Below, one piece after another: positions 56,962 through 64,000 of a stretch of 64,000 bases of DNA. Position 1 is the first letter of the stretch; every line of letters begins with the position of its first letter. The position numbers and the translations under genes were made by a program. The notes beneath the pieces are model-generated. The model was not told where the DNA came from. It worked only from the letters and a program-made list of their open reading frames with translations, and ran no database searches. The DNA comes from Paracoccus sulfuroxidans (GTDB lineage Bacteria; Pseudomonadota; Alphaproteobacteria; Rhodobacterales; Rhodobacteraceae). The DNA is taken from NCBI RefSeq assembly GCF_007830335.1, contig NZ_VLKU01000003.1, positions 1 to 64,000 of the forward strand, in the 5' to 3' direction.

Positions 56962-57402
56962 ATGAAATCCTGGCTTCCCATTCTGCTGCTCAGCGCCATG
57001 CCCGCGCTGGCGGATGAGGTCGGCAAGGTCGGCGTCGACTGGGTCGGCAACGACATCCTGATCGAGGCGATCCCCGACCCAGAGGTGCAGGGCGTGACCT
57101 GTCATCTGGCCTATTTCGACCGCTCGGTCATCGACCGGCTGCGGCAGGGGAACTGGTTCGAGGATCCCTCGAACTCGGCCATCGAATGCAGCCAGACCGG
57201 GCCCATCGTCATCGGCGACATCGCGCGCGGCCCCGGGGGTGAGGACGTGTTCCGGGAATCGCGGTCGCTGTTTTTCAAATCGCTGCGGGTGAAGCGGATC
57301 TATGACGAAAAGAACCACGTGCTGATCTATCTGGCGCATGCCAATGAGGTCACCGAAGGCTCGGCCAAGATGTCGATCTCGACCGTCTACGTGCCGCAAT
57401 AG
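56962..57402 (+). CDS. creA: CreA family periplasmic protein
   Basis: 146 residues. Signal peptide MKSWLPILLLSAMPALA, then VGKVGVDWVGNDILIEAIPDPEVQGVTCHLAY and VFRESRSLFFKSLRVKRIYD, which follow the CreA pattern. Its function is not known in any species. It carries two Cys (VTCHL, IECSQ). AAAGGAGCATCGCG precedes the ATG. Confidence 0.88.
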   Translation: MKSWLPILLLSAMPALADEVGKVGVDWVGNDILIEAIPDPEVQGVTCHLAYFDRSVIDRLRQGNWFEDPSNSAIECSQTGPIVIGDIARGPGGEDVFRESRSLFFKSLRVKRIYDEKNHVLIYLAHANEVTEGSAKMSISTVYVPQ

Positions 57403-57605
57403 GGCAGGCGATTCGGCCCGGTCACGGGTGCTGGCAGGGCCGAAAGCGCGCTGCCGCTGGCGATTCCTGCGATCTTTGCGCAACAACGCCATGACCTTCC
57501 CGGGTGTTACGTGTCGTTCCTGCGACGCTGGTCGCAACCCATGCCAGATTGGTGGACATGAGGGTCGCAGAGGGGTATTCAGCCCGCTGATACGGGAAGG
57601 ATCGA

Positions 57606-57938
57606 ATGACAGTTTCGTTCAAACACGCCAAATACGGCCTGGGTCAGGTCGTCAAACATCGCGAACATCCGTTTCGCGGCGTGGTGTTTGACGTGGACCC
57701 CGAATTCTCGAACACCGAGGAATGGTATCAGTCGATCCCCGAAGACGCCCGCCCGTCGCGCAATCAGCCCTTCTACCATCTCTATGCCGAGACTGAAGCG
57801 ACCTATTATGTCGCCTATGTGTCAGAGCAGAACTTGATCCCCGATTTCTCGGGCGAGCCTTTGGATCACCCCGAGGTGATGGAGATGTTCGGCGAGTTCG
57901 ATGACGGCCGCTATCCCCTGCAATTCGGGCTGAACTGA
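57606..57938 (+). CDS. hspQ: Heat shock protein HspQ
   Basis: 110 residues with KYGLGQVVKHREHPFRGVVFDVDPEFSNTEEW and YVAYVSEQNLIPD, diagnostic of HspQ/YccV. In enterobacteria HspQ enhances Lon and binds hemimethylated DNA; here the role is inferred only from the family. Its 3' end overlaps the next, convergent gene by 28 bases. Confidence 0.92.
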   Translation: MTVSFKHAKYGLGQVVKHREHPFRGVVFDVDPEFSNTEEWYQSIPEDARPSRNQPFYHLYAETEATYYVAYVSEQNLIPDFSGEPLDHPEVMEMFGEFDDGRYPLQFGLN

Positions 57939-58489
57939 CCGGGCAAGCAATTGATCCGGTAGGCGTCGCCCAAGGGCACGGTGAAGGCCAGAAGATTGCG
58001 CCGCCCCTCGCGGAAATAGCACAGGGAATAGGTCAGGTCCCGGATCAGGTGCCAGCCGAAGCCGCCCTCGGGCAACAGCTCCACATCCTCGGCCATGTCC
58101 TTATCCTGCACCCGCGCGGGGCAGTTAGCAGGCGGCAGAAGCGCAATCGGCAGCGGGATGCCGTCATCGGTGATCGCGCAGGCGATGCCGCCCACATGGC
58201 GCGCGACGCACAGATGCACCATTGGCGCCAGTTGGCGGCTGCCGGTCGGGCGCGCGGCGGGTTCGCCCGCGCCGTGCTGGCAGATGTTGTTGAGAACCTC
58301 AGCCAGTGCCAGCTCCAGCCGGTTGACCGCATCCTCATCGGCCGAGCGGGCCAGCAATTCGCGCAGCGCCATCAGGGCCGAGCGGACGGCCACCGGATCG
58401 GCCCGGAACAGCCGGTAAAAGATCGGCTTGCGGCTGGAGAGATGCGGCGGTTGCGGCATCTGCCGGATCGCGGCGCTGCAGGACATCAT
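57911..58489 (-). CDS. RsbW-type anti-sigma factor / serine kinase
   Basis: 192 residues. A GHKL ATPase fold: N box ELALAEVLNNICQHG, G1 ITDDGIPLP and G2 PEGGFGWHLI. Such proteins bind a sigma factor or phosphorylate a STAS partner. It is coupled to the STAS gene by ATGA. It lacks transmembrane segments. Confidence 0.88.
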   Translation of the reverse strand: MMSCSAAIRQMPQPPHLSSRKPIFYRLFRADPVAVRSALMALRELLARSADEDAVNRLELALAEVLNNICQHGAGEPAARPTGSRQLAPMVHLCVARHVGGIACAITDDGIPLPIALLPPANCPARVQDKDMAEDVELLPEGGFGWHLIRDLTYSLCYFREGRRNLLAFTVPLGDAYRINCLPGQFSPNCRG

Positions 58490-58833
58490 GGGCGGTCCCC
58501 CGGTACGGTCAGATCCGTCGGCTGCACGGGCAGGCGCAGGGGCAGCACGGCATCCATGCGCGTCAGGCGGAACACCCGCTCGACATTCGGGGTGATGCCG
58601 CAGATTTCCAGCTCCCGCGTCTTAGGCAGCGTCTTGAAGATGGCGATGACCGCCCCGAGACCCGAGCTGTCCATGAAGAGCACCTGACCCAGATCCAGCG
58701 TCACGGGCTGTTCGGTCTGGGACAGCACCTCGCGCACCTTGTCCTTGAACGCCGTGGCGACGGCGGCGTCCAGCCGAGGTTCATCGACCGAGATGTGCAG
58801 CCTGTCGTCCCGGGTCTGCATGGAAAGTTTCAT
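58486..58833 (-). CDS. STAS-domain anti-sigma factor antagonist
   Basis: 115 residues. The phosphorylatable Ser lies in LFMDSSGLGAVIAIFK (about residue 57). It should bind the downstream kinase-like protein and be controlled by its phosphorylation. ATG 58833 is used; a GTG one codon earlier is possible. No partner phosphatase is in the window. Confidence 0.88.
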   Translation of the reverse strand: MKLSMQTRDDRLHISVDEPRLDAAVATAFKDKVREVLSQTEQPVTLDLGQVLFMDSSGLGAVIAIFKTLPKTRELEICGITPNVERVFRLTRMDAVLPLRLPVQPTDLTVPGDRP

Positions 58834-58983
58834 CACAGGGTCCGTCCTGATGCGTTCAGACCTCTTGCTAGCCTGAAATCTTTACCAAGCGGTAAGCGGA
58901 AGTACGAAAAATTGATGCCACTTCTACGCATAATTGCGGTTGGCTTGGGTTAGGCTGAGGATGCAAGGACGGAAAGTTTCGGG

Positions 58984-59394
58984 TTGGTGGGTGGTAACAA
59001 GGTGACGGAATGGGGACGGGTTCGGCTTTCGGTCGCTTTCATGATGGCAGGGCTGGTTCTGCCGGTACCCGCCATGGCTGACGGCGCCTCCCGCCCGGCC
59101 GTGGCGCTGGAATGTCCCGAAGGTGGCGGTGGGGTGACGCAGCGTCTTTGCGCGCTTTTGACCGCCAGACTGTCCCAGGAAGGGCATGCGCTCGCGCCGG
59201 ACACCGCGACGCGTCTGCGGTTGCAGGTCCGAATGCCTGCCAGCAACATCCTGTTCGCGCGTCTGCTGGTCGATGCGGATGGCCGGCAGAAGTCCTCGCC
59301 CGAACTGGAGTTGTCTGTCATGGATCGTGACGATATTCCCGAGGCTGCGCTCGACCGGTTCGCCGCGCGATTGTTGATGATTGCCCCCTTCTAG
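58984..59394 (+). CDS. Small exported protein, unknown
   Basis: 136 residues from a GTG at 58984; a second GTG at 59002 would remove six residues. A hydrophobic segment LSVAFMMAGLVLPVPAMA looks like a signal peptide. The rest is short alpha/beta with one Cys pair (LECPEG, RLCALL). Not recognised. It ends 31 bases before the metalloprotease start and might be a companion such as an inhibitor or chaperone, but nothing shows it. Confidence 0.55.
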   Translation: MVGGNKVTEWGRVRLSVAFMMAGLVLPVPAMADGASRPAVALECPEGGGGVTQRLCALLTARLSQEGHALAPDTATRLRLQVRMPASNILFARLLVDADGRQKSSPELELSVMDRDDIPEAALDRFAARLLMIAPF

Positions 59395-59425
59395 GCGGGA
59401 AAACTACGTGAATGAGGATGACGTC

Positions 59426-61318
59426 ATGACCCAGAACCTGTTTGAGCGGCGCGAGAGTGCCGAGGCCGCGATCCGGACCGAGATCGCCGATGCGCCCGGC
59501 GGCACCTGGACCGGCTATCAGATGGCGGTGGGCGACAGTTTTTCCGGCCGGATCGGCTATGGCGGCGATCGCGACTGGGTCAAGGTCTGGCTGCCTGCGG
59601 GCACCTATACGCTGACGCTGAACGGGCAGGGTGGCCGCCCGCTCTCTGATCCCGTCCTGCGGTTTCACGATTCCCGCGGCGATCTGGTCTCGATGGACGA
59701 CGACAGCGGTCCGGGCCTGAACTCAAAGATGACGATCAATATCGGGCAGGCGGGGATGTATTACCTTGAGGCCGGGGCCTTCGGAAGCTCGCAGGGAACC
59801 TATTCGATGTCGGTCACGCGCGGCGGTGCCCCCGATACCCCGATCTTTACGCCCGCCCAGATCGCGAACCAGCTGACCAATGGCTATTGGAACTCGACCG
59901 GCCGCGACTGGCGGGCCTTTGACGCCGATCCGGGCGATGTGCTGAATGTCGACCTGTCGGGGCTGACCGCGCGTGGCCGCCAGCTTGCGACGATGGCGCT
60001 TTCTGCATGGGAGCAGGTCTCGGGCCTCCGGTTCAACACCAATGGTTCGGGCAGCAATGTGGCGATCCGTTTTGATGATTCCGACAGTGGGGCATATTCG
60101 ACCTCTTCGGTCGGCGGCAATGTAATCTATGACTCGTTCGTCAATGTCGCGACCGACTGGATTCAGGATTCGACCGGCTATGCAAACTATGCGTTCCAGA
60201 CCTATATCCATGAGATCGGCCATGCTCTGGGTCTGGGCCATGCCGGGAATTACAACGGCAACGCGACCTATGGCTATGACAATCACTATGCCAACGATAA
60301 CTGGCAATCCAGCGTGATGTCCTATTTCAGCCAGAGCGATAACACCTTCATTACCGCCAGTTTTGCCTATGTGATGACGCCGATGATCGCCGATATTCTG
60401 GCGATCCAGAAGCTTTACGGCATCACCGGGCTGCGCATGGGCGATACGACCTATGGCGAGACGACAAATCTGGCTGGCAACTACGGCATGATCGCCGGGC
60501 TGCTGCGCAATCCGTCCACGCGCAATGACGTCACCTTCACCATCGTCGATCATGGCGGTCGCGATCTTCTGGATCTGCACTCGGACGGGACGGGCCAGCA
60601 GATTTCGCTGATGCAGGGGACGACCTCCAGCGCCTATGGGCTGCGCGGGAATATCTCGATCGCTTATGGCACGATCATCGAATCCGTCCGCGCGGGCTGG
60701 GGCAGCGACCGGATCGAGGGCAATGTGGCCAACAACCTGCTGATGGCAGGCGGTGGAAATGACACGGTCTCTGGCGGCGCGGGCCATGACACGCTGGTGG
60801 GCGGTGCAGGGCGTGACCAGCTTTGGGGCGGGCCGGGCAATGATGTCTATCATGTCGACGGTCAGGATGTGGTGCATGAGGCGGCAGGGCAGGGGCGTGA
60901 TATCATCATCGCCTCGACCAACCATGTGCTGGCGGCCAATATCGAGGAATTGCGGCTGAATGGTCCGAACGCCCGGCATGGCGATGGCAACGCGCTGGCG
61001 AACCGCATCGTCGGAAACCAGTATGCCAATACGCTGAACGGCTGGAACGGCAATGACACGCTGGTGGGCGGAGGCGGTCAGGACGTCTTCGTCTTCTCGC
61101 GTGGGCAGGATGTCGTGCAGGATTTCACCAATAACATCGACACCATCGCCTTCCACCGTGCGGTCTGGCAGGGCACGGCAAATTCGGTGCAGGCGGTGCT
61201 CGACATGTTCCGCGATACTTCGGCGGGGCTCTCGATCAACTTCGGCAACGGCAATTCGCTGCTGCTGGCCGGGGTCCATAATATCGAGGCTTTGCGCGAC
61301 GACATCCTGCTTCTGTAA
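59426..61318 (+). CDS. Serralysin-like M10 metalloprotease with RTX repeats
   Basis: 630 residues. An N-terminal pre-peptidase beta domain (~20-140) is followed by a metzincin catalytic domain with HEIGHALGLGH at 262-272 and the Met-turn SVMSYF. Nonapeptide repeats (GGGNDTVSGGAGHDTLVGGAGRDQLWGG and a second set near the end) mark calcium-dependent folding outside the cell, and the uncleaved C terminus suggests type I secretion. No ABC exporter lies here. ATG 59426 follows GAGGATGAC. A long hydrophilic C-terminal part has no other motif. Confidence 0.9.
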   Translation: MTQNLFERRESAEAAIRTEIADAPGGTWTGYQMAVGDSFSGRIGYGGDRDWVKVWLPAGTYTLTLNGQGGRPLSDPVLRFHDSRGDLVSMDDDSGPGLNSKMTINIGQAGMYYLEAGAFGSSQGTYSMSVTRGGAPDTPIFTPAQIANQLTNGYWNSTGRDWRAFDADPGDVLNVDLSGLTARGRQLATMALSAWEQVSGLRFNTNGSGSNVAIRFDDSDSGAYSTSSVGGNVIYDSFVNVATDWIQDSTGYANYAFQTYIHEIGHALGLGHAGNYNGNATYGYDNHYANDNWQSSVMSYFSQSDNTFITASFAYVMTPMIADILAIQKLYGITGLRMGDTTYGETTNLAGNYGMIAGLLRNPSTRNDVTFTIVDHGGRDLLDLHSDGTGQQISLMQGTTSSAYGLRGNISIAYGTIIESVRAGWGSDRIEGNVANNLLMAGGGNDTVSGGAGHDTLVGGAGRDQLWGGPGNDVYHVDGQDVVHEAAGQGRDIIIASTNHVLAANIEELRLNGPNARHGDGNALANRIVGNQYANTLNGWNGNDTLVGGGGQDVFVFSRGQDVVQDFTNNIDTIAFHRAVWQGTANSVQAVLDMFRDTSAGLSINFGNGNSLLLAGVHNIEALRDDILLL

Positions 61319-61494
61319 GGGCGGCGCGTCCCTTAGCGCCGACTTGCATTTCGACCAAAGACTGTCAGCATGAAAATCAGGCAACTGCCCGGAAACCGGG
61401 CAGGCCGCCGGAAACTGCGATGAACCTCTGGCCGCGATATGGACAGGTTCTTCCGGCCTGAAATGATGAGGGCAGGTCGGTAAGGGGGTCTGGA

Positions 61495-62901
61495 ATGTAT
61501 TATAACGAGATGATCGAGGGCAGCGACGTCCGCGAACCCTATTCGATGCTGTTTGATTGGATGGGCACCATGCCCAGCGACCTGCGACAGATGAAGCAGG
61601 CCGAGGCCGAGTCGATCTTTCGCCGCATCGGCATCACCTTCGCCGTCTATGGTGAGGGCGGCGACCCGGACCGGCTGATCCCCTTCGACATGATGCCCCG
61701 CGTCTTCATGCAAAGCGAATGGCGCAGGCTGGAGCGCGGCGTCAAGCAGCGCGCGCGTGCGCTGAACGCCTTCCTGCGCGACGTCTATGGCCGGGGAGAG
61801 ATCATCCGCGCCCGCCGCATTCCCGAACGGCTGGTCTATCAGAATGACGCTTTTGAAAAGGCCGTCGTGGGCGTCGTGCCGCCGCGCGGGGTCTATAGCC
61901 ATATCGTTGGCATCGACCTTGTGCGCACCGGGCGCGACGAATTCTATGTGCTGGAGGACAACTGCCGCACCCCCTCGGGCGTCAGCTATATGCTGGAAAA
62001 TCGCGAGATCATGATGCGCATGTTCCCGGCCCTCTTCCGCTCGAACAAGATCGAGCCGGTCGACGCCTATCCCGAACTGCTGCGCCAGACGCTCGCCTCG
62101 GTCGCGCCGCGCAAATGCGATGGCGATCCGACGGTGGTTATCCTGACGCCCGGGCATTTCAACAGCGCCTATTACGAGCACAGCTTTCTGGCCAACCAGA
62201 TGGGCATTGAACTGGTCGAGGGCAGCGACCTGTTTGTCGACGGCGAATATGTCTACATGCGCACGACCGAGGGGCCGAAACGGGTCGATGTCATCTATCG
62301 CCGCGTCGATGACAGCTTCCTTGATCCGCTGTGTTTCCGCCGCGATTCGATGCTGGGCGTGCCGGGCCTGATGGATGTCTATCGCGCGGGCGGGGTCAGC
62401 ATCGCCTCGGCCCCCGGCGCGGGCGTCGCCGATGACAAGGCGGTCTATACCTATGTCCCCGAGATGATCCGCTTCTATCTGGGCGAAGAGCCGATCCTGA
62501 AGAACGTCCAGACCTGGTCGCTGTGGAAAGAGGACGATTACAAATACGTCCTGTCGCATCTGGACGAGCTGGTGGTGAAAGAGGTCCATGGCTCGGGCGG
62601 CTATGGCATGCTGATCGGGCCGAAATCGACCGCCGAGGAGATCGCCGAGTTCCGCAAGCGCATCGAGGCCAATCCCGGCAATTACATCGCCCAGCCGACG
62701 CTGGCGCTGTCGACCTGCCCGACCTTTGTCGAGGAAGGGGTGGCACCCCGCCATGTCGATCTGCGGCCGTTCTGCCTTTGCGGTGAAAGGGTTGAGCTGG
62801 TGCCCGGCGGGCTGACGCGGGTTGCGCTGCGCGAAGGCTCGCTGGTGGTGAACTCGTCGCAGGGCGGCGGGGTCAAGGACACCTGGGTCTTGTCGGAATA
62901 A
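61495..62901 (+). CDS. Circularly permuted ATP-grasp protein
   Basis: 468 residues of the type formerly called DUF404/DUF407. Conserved blocks include IPFDMMPRVFMQSEWRRLERG, EDNCRTPSGVSYMLENRE, VKEVHGSGGYGMLIGP and QPTLALSTCPTF. It is predicted to form amide bonds with ATP. It leads an operon with the alpha-E and transglutaminase-like genes that follow, a common but functionally uncharacterised trio in proteobacteria. Confidence 0.92.
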   Translation: MYYNEMIEGSDVREPYSMLFDWMGTMPSDLRQMKQAEAESIFRRIGITFAVYGEGGDPDRLIPFDMMPRVFMQSEWRRLERGVKQRARALNAFLRDVYGRGEIIRARRIPERLVYQNDAFEKAVVGVVPPRGVYSHIVGIDLVRTGRDEFYVLEDNCRTPSGVSYMLENREIMMRMFPALFRSNKIEPVDAYPELLRQTLASVAPRKCDGDPTVVILTPGHFNSAYYEHSFLANQMGIELVEGSDLFVDGEYVYMRTTEGPKRVDVIYRRVDDSFLDPLCFRRDSMLGVPGLMDVYRAGGVSIASAPGAGVADDKAVYTYVPEMIRFYLGEEPILKNVQTWSLWKEDDYKYVLSHLDELVVKEVHGSGGYGMLIGPKSTAEEIAEFRKRIEANPGNYIAQPTLALSTCPTFVEEGVAPRHVDLRPFCLCGERVELVPGGLTRVALREGSLVVNSSQGGGVKDTWVLSE

Positions 62902-62911
62902 GGGGGCCAAT

Positions 62912-63874
62912 ATGCTCAGCCGCACCGCCTCGCATCTGTTCTGGATGGGTCGTCATCTGGAACGCGCCGAAACCGCCGCCCGCCTGATGGATGTGGGCGC
63001 GCGCATCACCCTGATGCCCAACACGCCCGAAGGTTATCGCAACGAATGGCAGGCCCTGCTGCAGGCGGCAGGCAACGCGCAGGCCTTCGCCGAACGCTAT
63101 GGCGAGGCGACGCAGGACAGCCTTGAAACCTATATGTTCTTTGACCGCGACAACCCGTCCTCGGTGGCGACCTGCCTTGAAAAGGCGCGCGAAGGTGGGC
63201 GGATCGTGCGCACGGCGCTGACCAGTCAGGCCTGGGATGCGCTCAACACCGCCTATCAGGAGTTCCGCGTGCTGGAGCGGCGGCCGCGCGGCAGCCTCGA
63301 CACCGCCATGCTGACCGACTTCACCATGCATCACGCGGCGACCGTGCGCGGGGCGATTGCCTCGACTCAGTTGCGCAATGACGGCTGGCATTTCATGAAC
63401 CTTGGCTATGCGCTGGAGCGCGCAGACGCCACGGCGCGCATGCTGGACGTCAAGTATTTCGTGCTGCTGCCCCGGGTCGAGTTCGTGGGCTCGGGTCTGG
63501 ACACCTATCAATGGCAAGTGATCCTGCGCGCGCTCTCGGCCCATCGCGCCTTTCACTGGGCCTATGGTGGCGACATTACCGCCAGCAAAGTGGCCGATTT
63601 CCTGATCCTCAATCTGGAAAGCCCGCGTTCGATGCGCACCAGCCTGACCGAGGCGATGCATCACCTTGAAGGGCTGGCGAACCGCTATGGCCCCGGCGTG
63701 CCGGACAACGCCCGCGCCAAGGCGCAGGACGTGCTGCAGGCGCTGCTGGAGCGCGACATCGAGGCGATCTTCGACGAGGGCCTGCACGAGTTTCTCAGCT
63801 GGTTCATCGGTGAAATCGGCTCGATCTCGAACGCGGTCTATGACGACTACCTCAGCGGAAGGATGGAAGCATGA
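62912..63874 (+). CDS. Alpha-E domain protein
   Basis: 320 residues, all helical (former DUF403), MLSRTASHLFWMGRHLERAETAARLMD start. It may help the ATP-grasp partner bind its substrate. Ten bases separate it from the preceding gene; its stop overlaps the next ATG (ATGA). Confidence 0.92.
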   Translation: MLSRTASHLFWMGRHLERAETAARLMDVGARITLMPNTPEGYRNEWQALLQAAGNAQAFAERYGEATQDSLETYMFFDRDNPSSVATCLEKAREGGRIVRTALTSQAWDALNTAYQEFRVLERRPRGSLDTAMLTDFTMHHAATVRGAIASTQLRNDGWHFMNLGYALERADATARMLDVKYFVLLPRVEFVGSGLDTYQWQVILRALSAHRAFHWAYGGDITASKVADFLILNLESPRSMRTSLTEAMHHLEGLANRYGPGVPDNARAKAQDVLQALLERDIEAIFDEGLHEFLSWFIGEIGSISNAVYDDYLSGRMEA

Positions 63875-64000
63875 AGCTGCACATCGTCCACGAGACGCGC
63901 TATCGCTATGACACGCCCCTGACGGCGCTGGTGCAAAGCCTGCGCCTGACCCCTTCGATCTTCGAAGGTCAGCGGGCGTCCGACTGGAACATCAACGTCA
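63871..64000 (+). CDS. Transglutaminase-like protein, N-terminal end (partial)
   Basis: The first 43 codons, MKLHIVHETRYRYDTPLTAL then SLRLTPSIFEGQRASDWNINV, match the N-terminal domain of bacterial transglutaminase-like cysteine proteases. The catalytic part lies beyond the window end. Third member of the trio. Confidence 0.85.
   Translation, partial: MKLHIVHETRYRYDTPLTALVQSLRLTPSIFEGQRASDWNINV

Overview
The window reads as a piece of a high-GC alphaproteobacterial chromosome, most likely Rhodobacteraceae and probably Paracoccus or a close relative. The reasons are the tuf/S10/spc/alpha order, a zinc-type adenylate kinase after secY, the bztABCD-type amino acid transporter, an L-malyl-CoA lyase (ethylmalonyl-CoA pathway), a phosphatidylcholine synthase and an ATP12-type ATPase chaperone. 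No database was searched, so the genus is an inference.

Bases 1-17703 carry the end of tuf and the S10, spc and alpha ribosomal protein clusters with secY, adk and rpoA. The run is broken twice by foreign-looking cargo. The first is an antisense RTX-repeat gene with a 26-residue poly-aspartate tract, between rplP and rpmC. The second is an exported barrel-like protein plus a lower-GC gene of unknown function, between rpmD and rplO. Each block of cargo is followed by a TTG-N17-TATAGG promoter candidate in front of the next ribosomal gene.

Bases 17704-23511 hold a luxR-luxI quorum-sensing pair and then a tightly overlapping housekeeping run: rarA, crcB, an RluC-type pseudouridine synthase, a HAD phosphatase and an ATP12 chaperone. 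Bases 23512-28292 are bztABCD. A second RTX protein, a D-amino acid aminotransferase and malyl-CoA lyase follow. Bases 31528-44934 hold a zinc-ribbon protein, an oligopeptide ABC transporter whose likely binding protein lies about 6 kb away, an MFS exporter, a D-amino acid dehydrogenase, cell-wall enzymes (L,D-transpeptidase and lytic transglycosylase), phosphatidylcholine synthase and serB.

Bases 45042-49066 are a tandem polymorphic-toxin locus. It has a 684-residue toxin with a WHH-type nuclease end, a SUKH-like immunity gene, a shortened second toxin and a second immunity gene. It lies between serB and the divergent serC-serA pair. Bases 53122-56898 form a compact sulfur-oxidation cluster: monohaem cytochrome c, two flavocytochrome-c-type flavoproteins, SoxY-like and SoxZ-like. 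The first flavoprotein has a one-base frameshift in its Tat signal.

The right end carries creA, hspQ, an anti-sigma kinase/STAS pair, a secreted serralysin-like RTX protease, and the start of a circularly permuted ATP-grasp / alpha-E / transglutaminase-like operon that runs off the window. No tRNA, rRNA, CRISPR array, insertion sequence or prophage was recognised.
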